Part shown: positions 6,929 through 14,036 of the stretch, one piece after another
How positions within the stretch are numbered: position 1 is the first letter of the stretch
Layout of the letters: each line of letters begins with the position of its first letter
From: JBLNCE01 sp050260415
Lineage (GTDB): Bacteria; Bacillota; UBA4882; JAAYXC01
DNA: 15,419 bases
NCBI GenBank assembly: GCA_050260415.1
Contig: JBLNCE010000204.1
Span: 1 to 15,419, forward strand
Reading direction: 5' to 3'
The notes under the pieces: generated by a model
Databases searched by the model: none
What the model saw: the letters and a program-made list of their open reading frames with translations, nothing else
What the model was told of the DNA's origin: nothing
Made by a program: the position numbers and the translations under genes

Positions 6929-8170
6929 CTAGGAACTCTGCCTTCGCCCCTTTCGCCACTCGTCGATGGCGAAGATGTTCCCCAGGGCCAACGCATAGGC
7001 GCCCATCAAGGCCGGATCCTCCATCATGGTGGATCTGACCACCTGTACAGCCTCTTCGATCTGGTTCAGGGTTCGCTCCTTGACTTCCTTCTTGACCGCC
7101 TTTATGAAAATCTCCCCGGCGCGCGCCAGCTCGCCGCCGAGGATCACCAGGTCGGGGTTGAAGGTGTTGGCCAGGTTGGCGATCATAATCCCGGTGTAAC
7201 GCCCGGTTTCCCTGATGATCTTTTGCACTTCCGGAATCTCGGCGACGGGAGGGAGAACGAAGTTGTCCATGGTGATCTTTGCCGCGGAAAGACCGTATCG
7301 TTTGAAAGTTGCCTCGGGTACTTCCGCCTTAATCCGGTTCAGCACGGCCTTGACGCTGCAAAGCGCCTCAAAGCAACCACTCGAACCGCAGGTGCAGGCG
7401 GGGCCGCCGTCCGAGATCAGAGCGGTATGCCCGATCTCCCCGGCATAACCGCGCGCTCCGCCGTAGATCTCGCCGCCGATAATGATGCCGCCGCCGATAC
7501 CCACCGACAGACTGATATATAAGAGATTGGCGCTGCCGCGTCCGCTCCCGTACTCCTTTTCCGCAAAGGCGGCCGCATTGGAGGTATTCTCCACGTGCAC
7601 GGGGATATTGTCGAGCCGCGTGGAGAGTATCATACCCAAGGGGACATGATCCCATTGCAGATTGTAAGATCGCTCCAGCATACCGCAGGAGGAATCGATC
7701 AGCCCCGGTGAGGCTACCCCGCACCAGAGCACGTCGCCGCTGGAAACACCGACACTGCGCGTGATCGTCCGAAAGGCCTGTTCGACTGCTTCAGCCACCG
7801 TTTCCGGCGATGACGTATCGAGCCGTTTGAATTGCTTCTCGAGAACGCCGCCCGCCAAGTCGAGCAACGCCGCCGCGAACTCGCCGCGCTGGAGGCGCAC
7901 GGCGAAAATGTATCCCGCGCGCGCATTGAGTTCCAACATGACCGGCCGCCTGCCGCCGCTGGATTTACCGTGCCCCACTTCCCGCAGGATGCCGAGGCCC
8001 ATGAGTTCATTGACGATGACCGTCACCGCCGACGCCGTCAAACCGGTCAGCTTGGCGATCTCATGCCGGGCAATGGGCGCGTGTTCCCGAATGGTGTTCC
8101 GGACCAGCAATCGATTATGAATCTTGATGCCACGGCTATTGCCGGCAGTTTCGATCACCGATGCCCGCAT
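6929..8170 (-). CDS. ROK family transcriptional regulator (NagC/XylR type)
   Basis: 413 residues. An N-terminal winged helix-turn-helix (about 25-80; APIARHEIAKLTGLTASAVT, wing with SSGGRRP) is followed by a ROK sugar-binding domain. Visible ROK motifs are GVASPGLID (151-159), SVGIGGGIIIGGEIYGGARG (222-241), the zinc site with His248, Cys259, Cys261 and Cys266 (CTCGSSGCFE), and NPDLVILGGE (338-347). In ROK kinases the catalytic Asp lies in an ENDxN motif; here it reads ENTSN, with Thr at 196, so the protein should not phosphorylate sugars and is a regulator. It is the last gene of the amino-sugar cluster, 34 nt after nagA-like, so it probably senses an amino sugar or its phosphate and represses this operon (inference). 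GGTGGG lies 6 nt upstream of the chosen ATG. Confidence 0.93.
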   Translation of the reverse strand: MRASVIETAGNSRGIKIHNRLLVRNTIREHAPIARHEIAKLTGLTASAVTVIVNELMGLGILREVGHGKSSGGRRPVMLELNARAGYIFAVRLQRGEFAAALLDLAGGVLEKQFKRLDTSSPETVAEAVEQAFRTITRSVGVSSGDVLWCGVASPGLIDSSCGMLERSYNLQWDHVPLGMILSTRLDNIPVHVENTSNAAAFAEKEYGSGRGSANLLYISLSVGIGGGIIIGGEIYGGARGYAGEIGHTALISDGGPACTCGSSGCFEALCSVKAVLNRIKAEVPEATFKRYGLSAAKITMDNFVLPPVAEIPEVQKIIRETGRYTGIMIANLANTFNPDLVILGGELARAGEIFIKAVKKEVKERTLNQIEEAVQVVRSTMMEDPALMGAYALALGNIFAIDEWRKGRRQSS

Positions 8171-8204
8171 CTGTATCCCACCGTTAACAAGCGTTGTGTA
8201 AACT

Positions 8205-9449
8205 TCAAGATCGATCCATCTCGTCGTGGACGACCTGTCCCTCGACGATGGTCATCTTGACGGCGATTTCCCGCTCCGTAAAGACCACGATATCGGCATC
8301 CTTCCCGGCCGACAGGCTTCCTTTGGTCCGGTCGCAGCCGATGATCCGCGCCGGCGTGGACGCCGCCATCCCGACCGCCGCCTCGAGCGGGATCCCGCCG
8401 AGTTCCACCGCGTTTCTGACCAGAACGTTCATCGTGGCGACACTGCCCGCAAATGCGCTCCGGTCCGGGAGCTTTGCCACGCCGTCCTCCACGATCACGC
8501 GCTGACCGTCCGCCGCGCCGCCGAGGATGTATTCACCCTCCGGCATGCCGGCGGCCCTGAGCGCGTCGGTGATCAGGGCTATCCCTTCCGGGCCCTTGCA
8601 TTTATAAACGAGCTTTATCAGGCTGGCGGGCAGATGGCTGCCGTCGGCGATGATCTCGACCGTGAGCGCCTCCAGGAGCAGCGCGCTTTCGATCACGCCC
8701 GCGACCCGGTACGCGTTAACCCTTCTGACCCCCGACGTACCCGAGTATAGATGCGTGACATGCCGGTAGCCCGCCTCCAGAGCCCTTAGCACTTCGTCAT
8801 ATGTGGCATCCGTGTGCCCGATCGAAGCCAGAATTCCCCTCTGGTTAAGTTCTCTACCAAGCGCCAAAGCACCTTCCAACTCCGGCGCGGCCGAGACCCT
8901 GATTATATCCGGCGAATAATCCAGGATCCGTTCGTATTCCTCCCGCACCGGATGCTTCAGATGGCGCGCGTCCTGGGCGCCGTTCTGCGCGGCGGAGAAA
9001 TACGGCCCCTCGAGATGCGCGCCGAGTATCTTGGCTCCGGCATACCCGTGCTTCGCCTGTTTTTCCTTGGCGTATCTCACGTTATCGAGCGCTCGGTAGA
9101 GATCCGGTAATGCGCTCGTCATGGTCGACGGGACAATGGCCGTCGCGCCGCCCCGGACGTGGAGCGCGGCGATCTTGAGGACCGCTTCCCGGTCGTCGTC
9201 CATGATATCCGCGCCGCCGCCCCCGTGCAAGTGCAAGTCGATAAAACCAGGGGCGATCACCCGGCCGCCCACGTCAATGGTTCTGGTCGCCTCCCAGGCG
9301 GGAAGCTCTTCCATGGCAAAGACCCGCTCGATCGCCTTTCCCTTAATCGCCACGCCCCCATGGGGAATGACCCTGAAGGGCGTAAGGACCTTGCCATTGA
9401 TCAAGATTAGGTCGTACCCGGATTCTTGTCCCTGCTGGTCTGCGATCAT
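8205..9449 (-). CDS. nagA: N-acetylglucosamine-6-phosphate deacetylase-like amidohydrolase
   Basis: 414 residues, a little longer than the usual 380-390. In the Nag pathway this enzyme removes the acetyl group from GlcNAc-6-phosphate, in the cytoplasm. Motifs from the chosen start: metal HxH in PGFIDLHLHG (His73, His75), metal Glu147 in HLEGPY, His212 in IGHTDA, His233 in THLYSGTSGV, IADGSH near 268, and catalytic Asp295 in ITDALRAAGMPEG. The HxH pair matches the Gram-positive type binuclear enzymes rather than E. coli NagA (QLN). THLYSGTSG replaces the usual THLFNAM, so the substrate pocket differs. Start at 9449 has GGGGG 8 nt upstream; the ATG at 9464 has no ribosome site. It follows the nagB-like gene by 25 nt. 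The acyl group removed might not be plain acetyl. Confidence 0.9.
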   Translation of the reverse strand: MIADQQGQESGYDLILINGKVLTPFRVIPHGGVAIKGKAIERVFAMEELPAWEATRTIDVGGRVIAPGFIDLHLHGGGGADIMDDDREAVLKIAALHVRGGATAIVPSTMTSALPDLYRALDNVRYAKEKQAKHGYAGAKILGAHLEGPYFSAAQNGAQDARHLKHPVREEYERILDYSPDIIRVSAAPELEGALALGRELNQRGILASIGHTDATYDEVLRALEAGYRHVTHLYSGTSGVRRVNAYRVAGVIESALLLEALTVEIIADGSHLPASLIKLVYKCKGPEGIALITDALRAAGMPEGEYILGGAADGQRVIVEDGVAKLPDRSAFAGSVATMNVLVRNAVELGGIPLEAAVGMAASTPARIIGCDRTKGSLSAGKDADIVVFTEREIAVKMTIVEGQVVHDEMDRS

Positions 9450-9474
9450 TGTATGAGCCCCCATGACGAATAAT

Positions 9475-10245
9475 CTATTTGAGAAGCGCCGCCGACGCCG
9501 CGTCCAAAAAAAGCGCCGCGCCCTGATGCGTCCGGAGAATCGAGGCCGGGCAGTCCCTGGAGATCTTCCCCATCAGCGTCCTCTCGACCGCTTCCCGCTT
9601 TGTCGCCCCGGGCACCATGCAATACAACCATGGCGCTGCGACCAGGGTCGGGACCGTCAGCGTCATAGCCTTGACCGGTACCTGCGCCAGCGAGGGAAAA
9701 CAGCCGTCGTTGACTTGTTGCCTCCGGCAACTCTCCTCAAGCTCTATGACCTTGACGGCTTCGGGATCGGCAAAGTCCGCGACGGGCGGGTCGTTAAAGG
9801 CGATATGGCCGTTCTCCCCAATACCGAGGCAGACCAGATCCGGCGGGTTATTCCGCAAGAGTTGCGCGTACCGCCGACACTCTTCGGCGGGTGATGCCGC
9901 ATTGCCATTTAGCAAGTGGACGCAACCCGGTCTTACCTTCTCAAAGAGCCGTTCCCTGAGGTAATAGCCGAACGATTGGGGCGCGCCCTCCGGTAAGCCC
10001 AGGTATTCGTCCATCTGAAACGCGGTTACGCGTCCCCAGTCCAATCCCGGCGCTGCGCTGAAGGCATCCAGGAATTCATTCTGCGAAGGCGCGGCCGCGA
10101 AGATCACCGCGACGCGCTCTTTTTGCGCCAGTAATTCGCGAAGTTTCCCCGCCGCGGCTTCCGCCGCGGCCGCGCCCAGTTCCGCCCTGGTCCGGTAGAT
10201 CTTAACCGAGAGCAGATCAACGGTAAAGTCCCTCATGGCTGCCAT
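9475..10245 (-). CDS. nagB: NagB-like glucosamine-6-phosphate deaminase, variant subfamily
   Basis: 256 residues, the usual family length. It would convert glucosamine-6-phosphate to fructose-6-phosphate and ammonia. FQMDEYLGLP carries the proton-transfer Asp79, and LGIGENGHIAFNDPP carries the ring-opening His147. Two features differ from classical NagB: the phosphate loop reads FAAAPSQNEFL (49-59) rather than a GGTP-type loop, and FNDP replaces FNEP, so the conserved Glu (148 in E. coli) is Asp152. CRRQQVNDGCF and CPASILRTH are also seen in a sister group usually annotated as NagB, as I recall. It keeps Lys216 in the PGATKRE segment. ATG at 10245 has GAGGG 8 nt upstream; a TTG at 10251 and an ATG at 10236 are alternatives. 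It lies 33 nt after the SIS gene. Confidence 0.87.
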   Translation of the reverse strand: MAAMRDFTVDLLSVKIYRTRAELGAAAAEAAAGKLRELLAQKERVAVIFAAAPSQNEFLDAFSAAPGLDWGRVTAFQMDEYLGLPEGAPQSFGYYLRERLFEKVRPGCVHLLNGNAASPAEECRRYAQLLRNNPPDLVCLGIGENGHIAFNDPPVADFADPEAVKVIELEESCRRQQVNDGCFPSLAQVPVKAMTLTVPTLVAAPWLYCMVPGATKREAVERTLMGKISRDCPASILRTHQGAALFLDAASAALLK

Positions 10246-10278
10246 GGACAATTCCCTCGCTCCATACGTTTTTGCATG

Positions 10279-11037
10279 CTACCGCAGTAATTTGACTCGT
10301 GGGCCGAATCTATCCCAGTATTCTTGATTCAGCTTGTCCCCTTCGGGCAGATTCCCGCTCGTCCAGACGGGCGGCCGTATTCCCATGGCGATAAGCTTTT
10401 CCGCCGTCCGCATCATGAGCAGATTGACGGCGAAAGAATTGACGTAGGTGGAGGTCGCGCCCATCTTAGGCCGCATGCCCTCGATCTCGATTACGGCGTC
10501 CCCAAGCGGCAGGTGATTGTCGATAAAAACGTCCACGAGTTCATAGAGGTTCCGCCCGCTTGGATGGCGCGCCGGCGCGCCCGCCGGCACCGTCCGGGCA
10601 AAGGAGGTCGAGGTGACGCCGATGGTGGCGATCCCCTTTTTTTTGGCCTCCAGCGCGCAGTCAATGGTCATGGCGTTGATTCCGTAAGCATTGACGATGA
10701 CCAGGACGTCGCCGGCGTTGACCCCATAGGCCTCGAGCACGGTGGGGGCGTATCCAGGCGTCCTTTCCACGGACATGGAACGTTTCGCGCCGTGAATCAG
10801 ATTCGTCCCGGGGTCCAGGATCGCATTGACGTTGGCCAACCCCCCCGCACGCCAGAAGACCTCCTCCACGGCCATGTTGGAGTGGCCGCCCGGCCCGATG
10901 ACGTTGATCAGGCGGTCTTCGGCGGCCTTCTGCGCCAGGATCGCCGCCGCGTGGTCGATCGAATCCCGCTCTTCTTCCTCAATGGCCGTCAATAGCGCGA
11001 TGATGGTTTCGAGATAGGCCTTGCTCGTCTTGGACAT
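10279..11037 (-). CDS. SIS-domain (UPF0309-like) sugar-phosphate-binding protein
   Basis: 252 residues, one SIS (sugar isomerase) fold. The layout matches the UPF0309/SIS_2 family: N-terminal helix rich in Glu, GPGGHSNMAVEEVFWRAGG (48-66), SMSVERTPGYA, a Rossmann-like strand with VIVNAYGINAMTIDCALEAK (114-133), GVTSTSFAR, and the C-terminal MGIRPPVWTSGN. Such proteins bind phosphorylated sugars; their reaction is unproved. In many members the second motif reads SNSGRN, whose Ser contacts phosphate; here NAYGIN has lost it, so this copy may bind a different ligand or be regulatory. Start at 11037 is fixed by AAGGAGGT 9 nt upstream; the earlier in-frame ATG at 11076 lies before that site. It sits beside nagB-like and nagA-like, indicating a role in amino-sugar metabolism. 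Confidence 0.85.
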   Translation of the reverse strand: MSKTSKAYLETIIALLTAIEEEERDSIDHAAAILAQKAAEDRLINVIGPGGHSNMAVEEVFWRAGGLANVNAILDPGTNLIHGAKRSMSVERTPGYAPTVLEAYGVNAGDVLVIVNAYGINAMTIDCALEAKKKGIATIGVTSTSFARTVPAGAPARHPSGRNLYELVDVFIDNHLPLGDAVIEIEGMRPKMGATSTYVNSFAVNLLMMRTAEKLIAMGIRPPVWTSGNLPEGDKLNQEYWDRFGPRVKLLR

Positions 11038-11046
11038 TGGTGATGG

Positions 11047-11054
11047 ACCTCCTT
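11047..11054 (-). promoter_or_regulatory. Ribosome binding site deciding the SIS gene start
   Basis: AAGGAGGT on the minus strand, 9 nt before ATG 11037. It rules out the ATG at 11076 as the main start. Confidence 0.85.
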
Positions 11055-11115
11055 GAGAAATATATCGTTCGTTCATCCTAAAATACGCACGCTCTTATCG
11101 CAGTTCGAAGTTGTA

Positions 11116-11240
11116 CCCTCTCCTCTTTATTTCCCCACCCCCGCCGAGCAGGGGGAAGAAGAGCGTATTTTCCAGGCAATCTCCTGCCTTCCTTCCCCCG
11201 CTCCCGCGCTCGCGGGAGCGGGGGACCGAGGGGGAGAGGG
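11116..11240. repeat. REP/MITE-like palindromic element between acetamidase and SIS genes
   Basis: The 206-base gap between the two genes contains terminal inverted repeats CCCTCTCC (11116-11123) and GGAGAGGG (11233-11240). Inside is a perfect 13-bp hairpin, CCCCCGCTCCCGC / GCGGGAGCGGGGG, with loop GCTC (11195-11224), and a second smaller CCCCC/GGGGG hairpin near 11139-11155. Such G/C-run palindromes resemble repeated intergenic elements found in many GC-rich genomes. There is no T-tract, so it is not an ordinary terminator. Only one copy is visible, so mobility is inference. Confidence 0.55.
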
Positions 11241-11282
11241 GGCCTTCCTCGAATCCGTGATGATGAGGTTTTCACTCCGCTT

Positions 11283-12197
11283 CTAAAATAGCGTCTCCCC
11301 GGCCTTCATGGAAACGATCTCCCTGGGGAGTTCGAGCCGGGCCGAGACGCCGATCTCGTCGCTTCCAGGCTGGCTTTGACAGAGGCGAAGATCGGCCGCG
11401 GCACTGATGAGCATGACCGCATCCTCCAACGTGAGCCCGAATCTGCGCGTCAAGAGATCCGCCAAATGCGATGACACTTCCTCGATCGCCAGCCACGGCG
11501 TACGGCAAAACGCGCAAGTAAAGATCACTTGGTCGTTCTCCCCCACCGGCGCCGCAAGATTGCCCCCCTTGACCAGCCGCACGCGCAGATCCACTTCCCC
11601 GTTGGTCTCCAGCGCGATGCCGCCCAATTCGCCGTCACCCATGCGCGCATGCAGGTCGCCCAGGCCCAACAACGCACCCGGGACGAAGACGGGCAGATAC
11701 ATCGTGGCCCCCGGCGCCGCCAGGTTGTTGTCGAGGTTGCCGCCATGCGGGCCGCCATAGATGGTATGCACGGGTGTGCCGGCGGGCGCGGTACCGATCG
11801 TCCCCACCATGGGCCGGATCGGCACGTGGATACCGGGGATGAAATCGACCCGATCTCCTTCAATGCGGCAGACCTTGACCAGCGGCGACCTGACCCGATC
11901 CCGGCAGACGCCGTTCCCCGGGATCAACCTGATATGCGCCTGGGAGCCCAACCGGATCCGCTCGATCGTCACGGCCAAGGCGTCCCCGGGAACGGCGCCC
12001 TCGATGAACACAGGCCCGGTGATCGGATTGACCTCCGTGATGGGGATGCTTTCCGGCCCGGTATCGGTCTCCGATTTGACGCGATCGGTGCTGCAATCCA
12101 AGGTCTCAAACGTCAGCGATGCCGGGGGAGCCACGCGCGCGACCGGTTCAGCCGCGGCGGAAAAAATATACGCGTATTTGGTTGCGGGAATGTACAT
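11283..12197 (-). CDS. Acetamidase/formamidase family amidohydrolase
   Basis: 304 residues, typical of the shorter FmdA/AmdA family members, which hydrolyse short amides to carboxylate and ammonia. Family motifs: DTGPESIPITEVNPITGP then VFIEGAVPGDALAVTIERI (about 45-82), GTIGTAPAGTP (132-142), GGPHGGNLDNNL (148-159), YLPVFVPGALLGLGDLHARM (167-186) and GDGELGG (187-193), which carries the conserved metal-site region. No signal peptide, so cytoplasmic. Start at 12197 (MYIPATKY) has GGAGG 8 nt upstream; the long in-frame extension reaches into the preceding permease gene and is not translated. It is 37 nt after that permease, clearly in the operon. Its job next to NagA and NagB is unknown; it could act on an N-acyl or amide group of the imported sugar or its product. 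Substrate assignment is inference. Confidence 0.9.
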   Translation of the reverse strand: MYIPATKYAYIFSAAAEPVARVAPPASLTFETLDCSTDRVKSETDTGPESIPITEVNPITGPVFIEGAVPGDALAVTIERIRLGSQAHIRLIPGNGVCRDRVRSPLVKVCRIEGDRVDFIPGIHVPIRPMVGTIGTAPAGTPVHTIYGGPHGGNLDNNLAAPGATMYLPVFVPGALLGLGDLHARMGDGELGGIALETNGEVDLRVRLVKGGNLAAPVGENDQVIFTCAFCRTPWLAIEEVSSHLADLLTRRFGLTLEDAVMLISAAADLRLCQSQPGSDEIGVSARLELPREIVSMKAGETLF

Positions 12198-12205
12198 CGG
12201 AGAAA

Positions 12206-12210
12206 CCTCC
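12206..12210 (-). promoter_or_regulatory. Ribosome binding site deciding the acetamidase start
   Basis: GGAGG on the minus strand, 8 nt before ATG 12197. Confidence 0.85.
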
Positions 12211-12234
12211 CATCCGCCTGAATCCGTGCGGCCA

Positions 12235-13086
12235 TTATTCCTTGAGCGCCCCGGCCATAAAACCTTGGATGAAGTATTTGGCCAGGGGATAGAAGAGCAC
12301 CAGCACCGGGAGGAGCAATAATACGCTCCCGGCCACAAGCTTGCCCCATTCGATATACATATCGCCCATATAGGTAACGATCCCCAGGGGAACGGTCTTC
12401 CTCGTGTCGGTAATAAGGAAGATCGAGGAAAAAACGTATTCGCCCCAGGAGGTGATGAACGTGTAGATAGCCGCCGCCGAAATACCGGCGGCTGACAAGG
12501 GCAGGGTGATATACAGAAAAGCCTGCTGATCGTTGGCGCCGTCGATCATGGCGGATTCCTCGAGATCCAGGGGTATCGTGTCAAAGAACGAACGCAACAG
12601 CCAGATGCAAAACGGTACGGCGAACGCCGTCTCGACGATCATCAATCCAACCGGTGAATCGGTTAGATGCCATGTCGAAAACACCTTGAACAGTGGCACG
12701 ATGATCACCACGGTGGGAAAGACATAGATGAAGATGATCAATTTGGCGAATATCTCCGAGATCCGGTTGCGATACCGTGAGAGGCTGAACCCGGCCGCGG
12801 TGGCGACGATCACCGTGAGGAACGTGGTCCCGAGGGCGATGACAAGGCTATTGACGATGTTGAGGACGAAATTCTTGGCAGCCGTGCGTTCCCTGATCAA
12901 ACTCAGATAGTTTTCGATGGTGGCTCTCTTGGGGAGAAAACGCGACGGGTCGCCCATGATCTCCTGCTCGGGTTTGAAAGAAGAGGCGAGCACCCAGATG
13001 AACGGCAGGAGTACCACGGCCAGCACGACGACGGCGGCAAGATATGTCGCGCTGCGATTGCGGTTTAGGAATTTGCCATGCGACAT
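12235..13086 (-). CDS. Carbohydrate ABC transporter permease (MalG type)
   Basis: 283 residues. It is the second inner-membrane subunit of a carbohydrate uptake 1 (CUT1) importer. I see about six hydrophobic segments, the first at about 15-35, and the EAA loop that docks the ATPase: EESAMIDGANDQQAFLYITLP (about 176-196), matching EAAxxDGAxxxxxFxxIxLP. The C-terminus (QGFMAGALKE) matches the usual QGLTAGAVKG ending of MalG-like subunits. ATG at 13086 has GGGGGAG 8 nt upstream, overlapping the end of the preceding permease; a GTG at 13095 would overlap that stop but lies too close to the site. Only 5 nt separate the two permease genes, so they are translationally coupled. Together with the binding protein they form one importer lacking only its ATPase. 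Confidence 0.95.
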   Translation of the reverse strand: MSHGKFLNRNRSATYLAAVVVLAVVLLPFIWVLASSFKPEQEIMGDPSRFLPKRATIENYLSLIRERTAAKNFVLNIVNSLVIALGTTFLTVIVATAAGFSLSRYRNRISEIFAKLIIFIYVFPTVVIIVPLFKVFSTWHLTDSPVGLMIVETAFAVPFCIWLLRSFFDTIPLDLEESAMIDGANDQQAFLYITLPLSAAGISAAAIYTFITSWGEYVFSSIFLITDTRKTVPLGIVTYMGDMYIEWGKLVAGSVLLLLPVLVLFYPLAKYFIQGFMAGALKE

Positions 13087-13091
13087 CCGTT

Positions 13092-13967
13092 TCACTCCCC
13101 CAGATCCTTGGGCTTCATCACGCGGAAGTATACGAAGCCCAGAACGATCAGAAATACGGCCGTTACTACGGCCATGGCCGACGCCGTGCCCATGCGATAG
13201 GTTTTGAAGGCGGTTTGGTAGATCAACACCGGCATCGTCTGGGTTGACGTTCCCGGACCGCCTTGCGTGAGCAACCAGAGCAGGTCCAGGATATTGAAGG
13301 TCCAGATCGAACCCAGCAGTCCCACGAACCAGACCACGTTTCCCACGAGCGGAAAGGTGATCTGCGCGAATTCCTGCTTGGGAGAAGCCCCGTCCACCCG
13401 CGCCGCTTCATAAAGGACCTCGGGGATGGTTTGCAGGGCTGCCAGGATCAATACCGTACCGAGTGGGGCAAAACGCCACGTATTGATGAGAATGATGGAG
13501 ATCATCGCTAATCTCGGGTTGCCTAAGAATGAGACCGGTTCTTGGGTTAGGTGCAGATAGCGCAGGATCGGATTGACGATGCCCACCGTCGGTTCGAGCA
13601 GCCAACGCCAGAGGATCGCCGTGACGACCGCGGGGATGATCCAAGGCGTCAGGATAAGACTGCGCACCACGTTCCGCCCGGCAAACCTGCGGCGAAGCAA
13701 TAACGCGACGAACATGGGCAGGCTCAACTGGAGCACCAGGTTACCGGACGTCCACCAGAGGGAGGTACGGGCGGCGCTCCAAAAAGCCGGGTCTCGTAGA
13801 ACCTGGCGATAGTTCTCCAGCCCGGCGGGCTTCATCAAACCAAAACCGAAAGCGGTCTTCATGAAAGACAACTTGATGGCCGAGGCAAAAGGATAGGCCA
13901 CGATCAAGACGATCCAGAGCACGGCCGGCGCCAGCAACAGCCACCCGATGATCGGCTTACGCTTCAT
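13092..13967 (-). CDS. Carbohydrate ABC transporter permease (MalF type)
   Basis: 291 residues, the shorter MalF-like subunit with about six membrane segments. The first (IIGWLLLAPAVLWIVLIVAY, from residue 6) is followed by YPFASAIKLSF, a common start of these permeases. The EAA loop reads EAARVDGASPKQEFAQITFP (187-206), and LTQGGPGTSTQTMPVLIYQ is the conserved periplasmic loop of CUT1 MalF-type subunits. Start at 13967 is fixed by TGGAGGT 5 nt upstream; a longer frame to 14033 runs through the intercistronic hairpin and is not credible. It lies 69 nt after the solute-binding protein. Confidence 0.95.
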   Translation of the reverse strand: MKRKPIIGWLLLAPAVLWIVLIVAYPFASAIKLSFMKTAFGFGLMKPAGLENYRQVLRDPAFWSAARTSLWWTSGNLVLQLSLPMFVALLLRRRFAGRNVVRSLILTPWIIPAVVTAILWRWLLEPTVGIVNPILRYLHLTQEPVSFLGNPRLAMISIILINTWRFAPLGTVLILAALQTIPEVLYEAARVDGASPKQEFAQITFPLVGNVVWFVGLLGSIWTFNILDLLWLLTQGGPGTSTQTMPVLIYQTAFKTYRMGTASAMAVVTAVFLIVLGFVYFRVMKPKDLGE

Positions 13968-13998
13968 TTTAACCTCCAGGTCTCTGACTCCTACGGAG

Positions 13999-14022
13999 GT
14001 CGGGGGGCAGGCGCCCCCCGAC
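13999..14022 (-). other. Perfect intercistronic hairpin between binding protein and MalF-type permease
   Basis: GTCGGGGGGC, loop of 4 (GCCT on the minus strand), GCCCCCCGAC: a perfect 10-bp stem with eight G-C pairs. It starts 14 nt after the binding-protein stop and ends about 20 nt before the permease ribosome site. There is no T-tract. Such hairpins can protect the upstream mRNA from 3' exonucleases or cause partial termination, giving more binding protein than permease, as is known for malE-malF. Confidence 0.7.
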
Positions 14023-14036
14023 TCAGGTCCCACGTC

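Noticed and set aside
11078..11282. Possible small genes in the gap between the SIS and acetamidase genes
   Set aside because: Open frames here are made of palindromic G/C-rich repeat sequence and lack ribosome sites.
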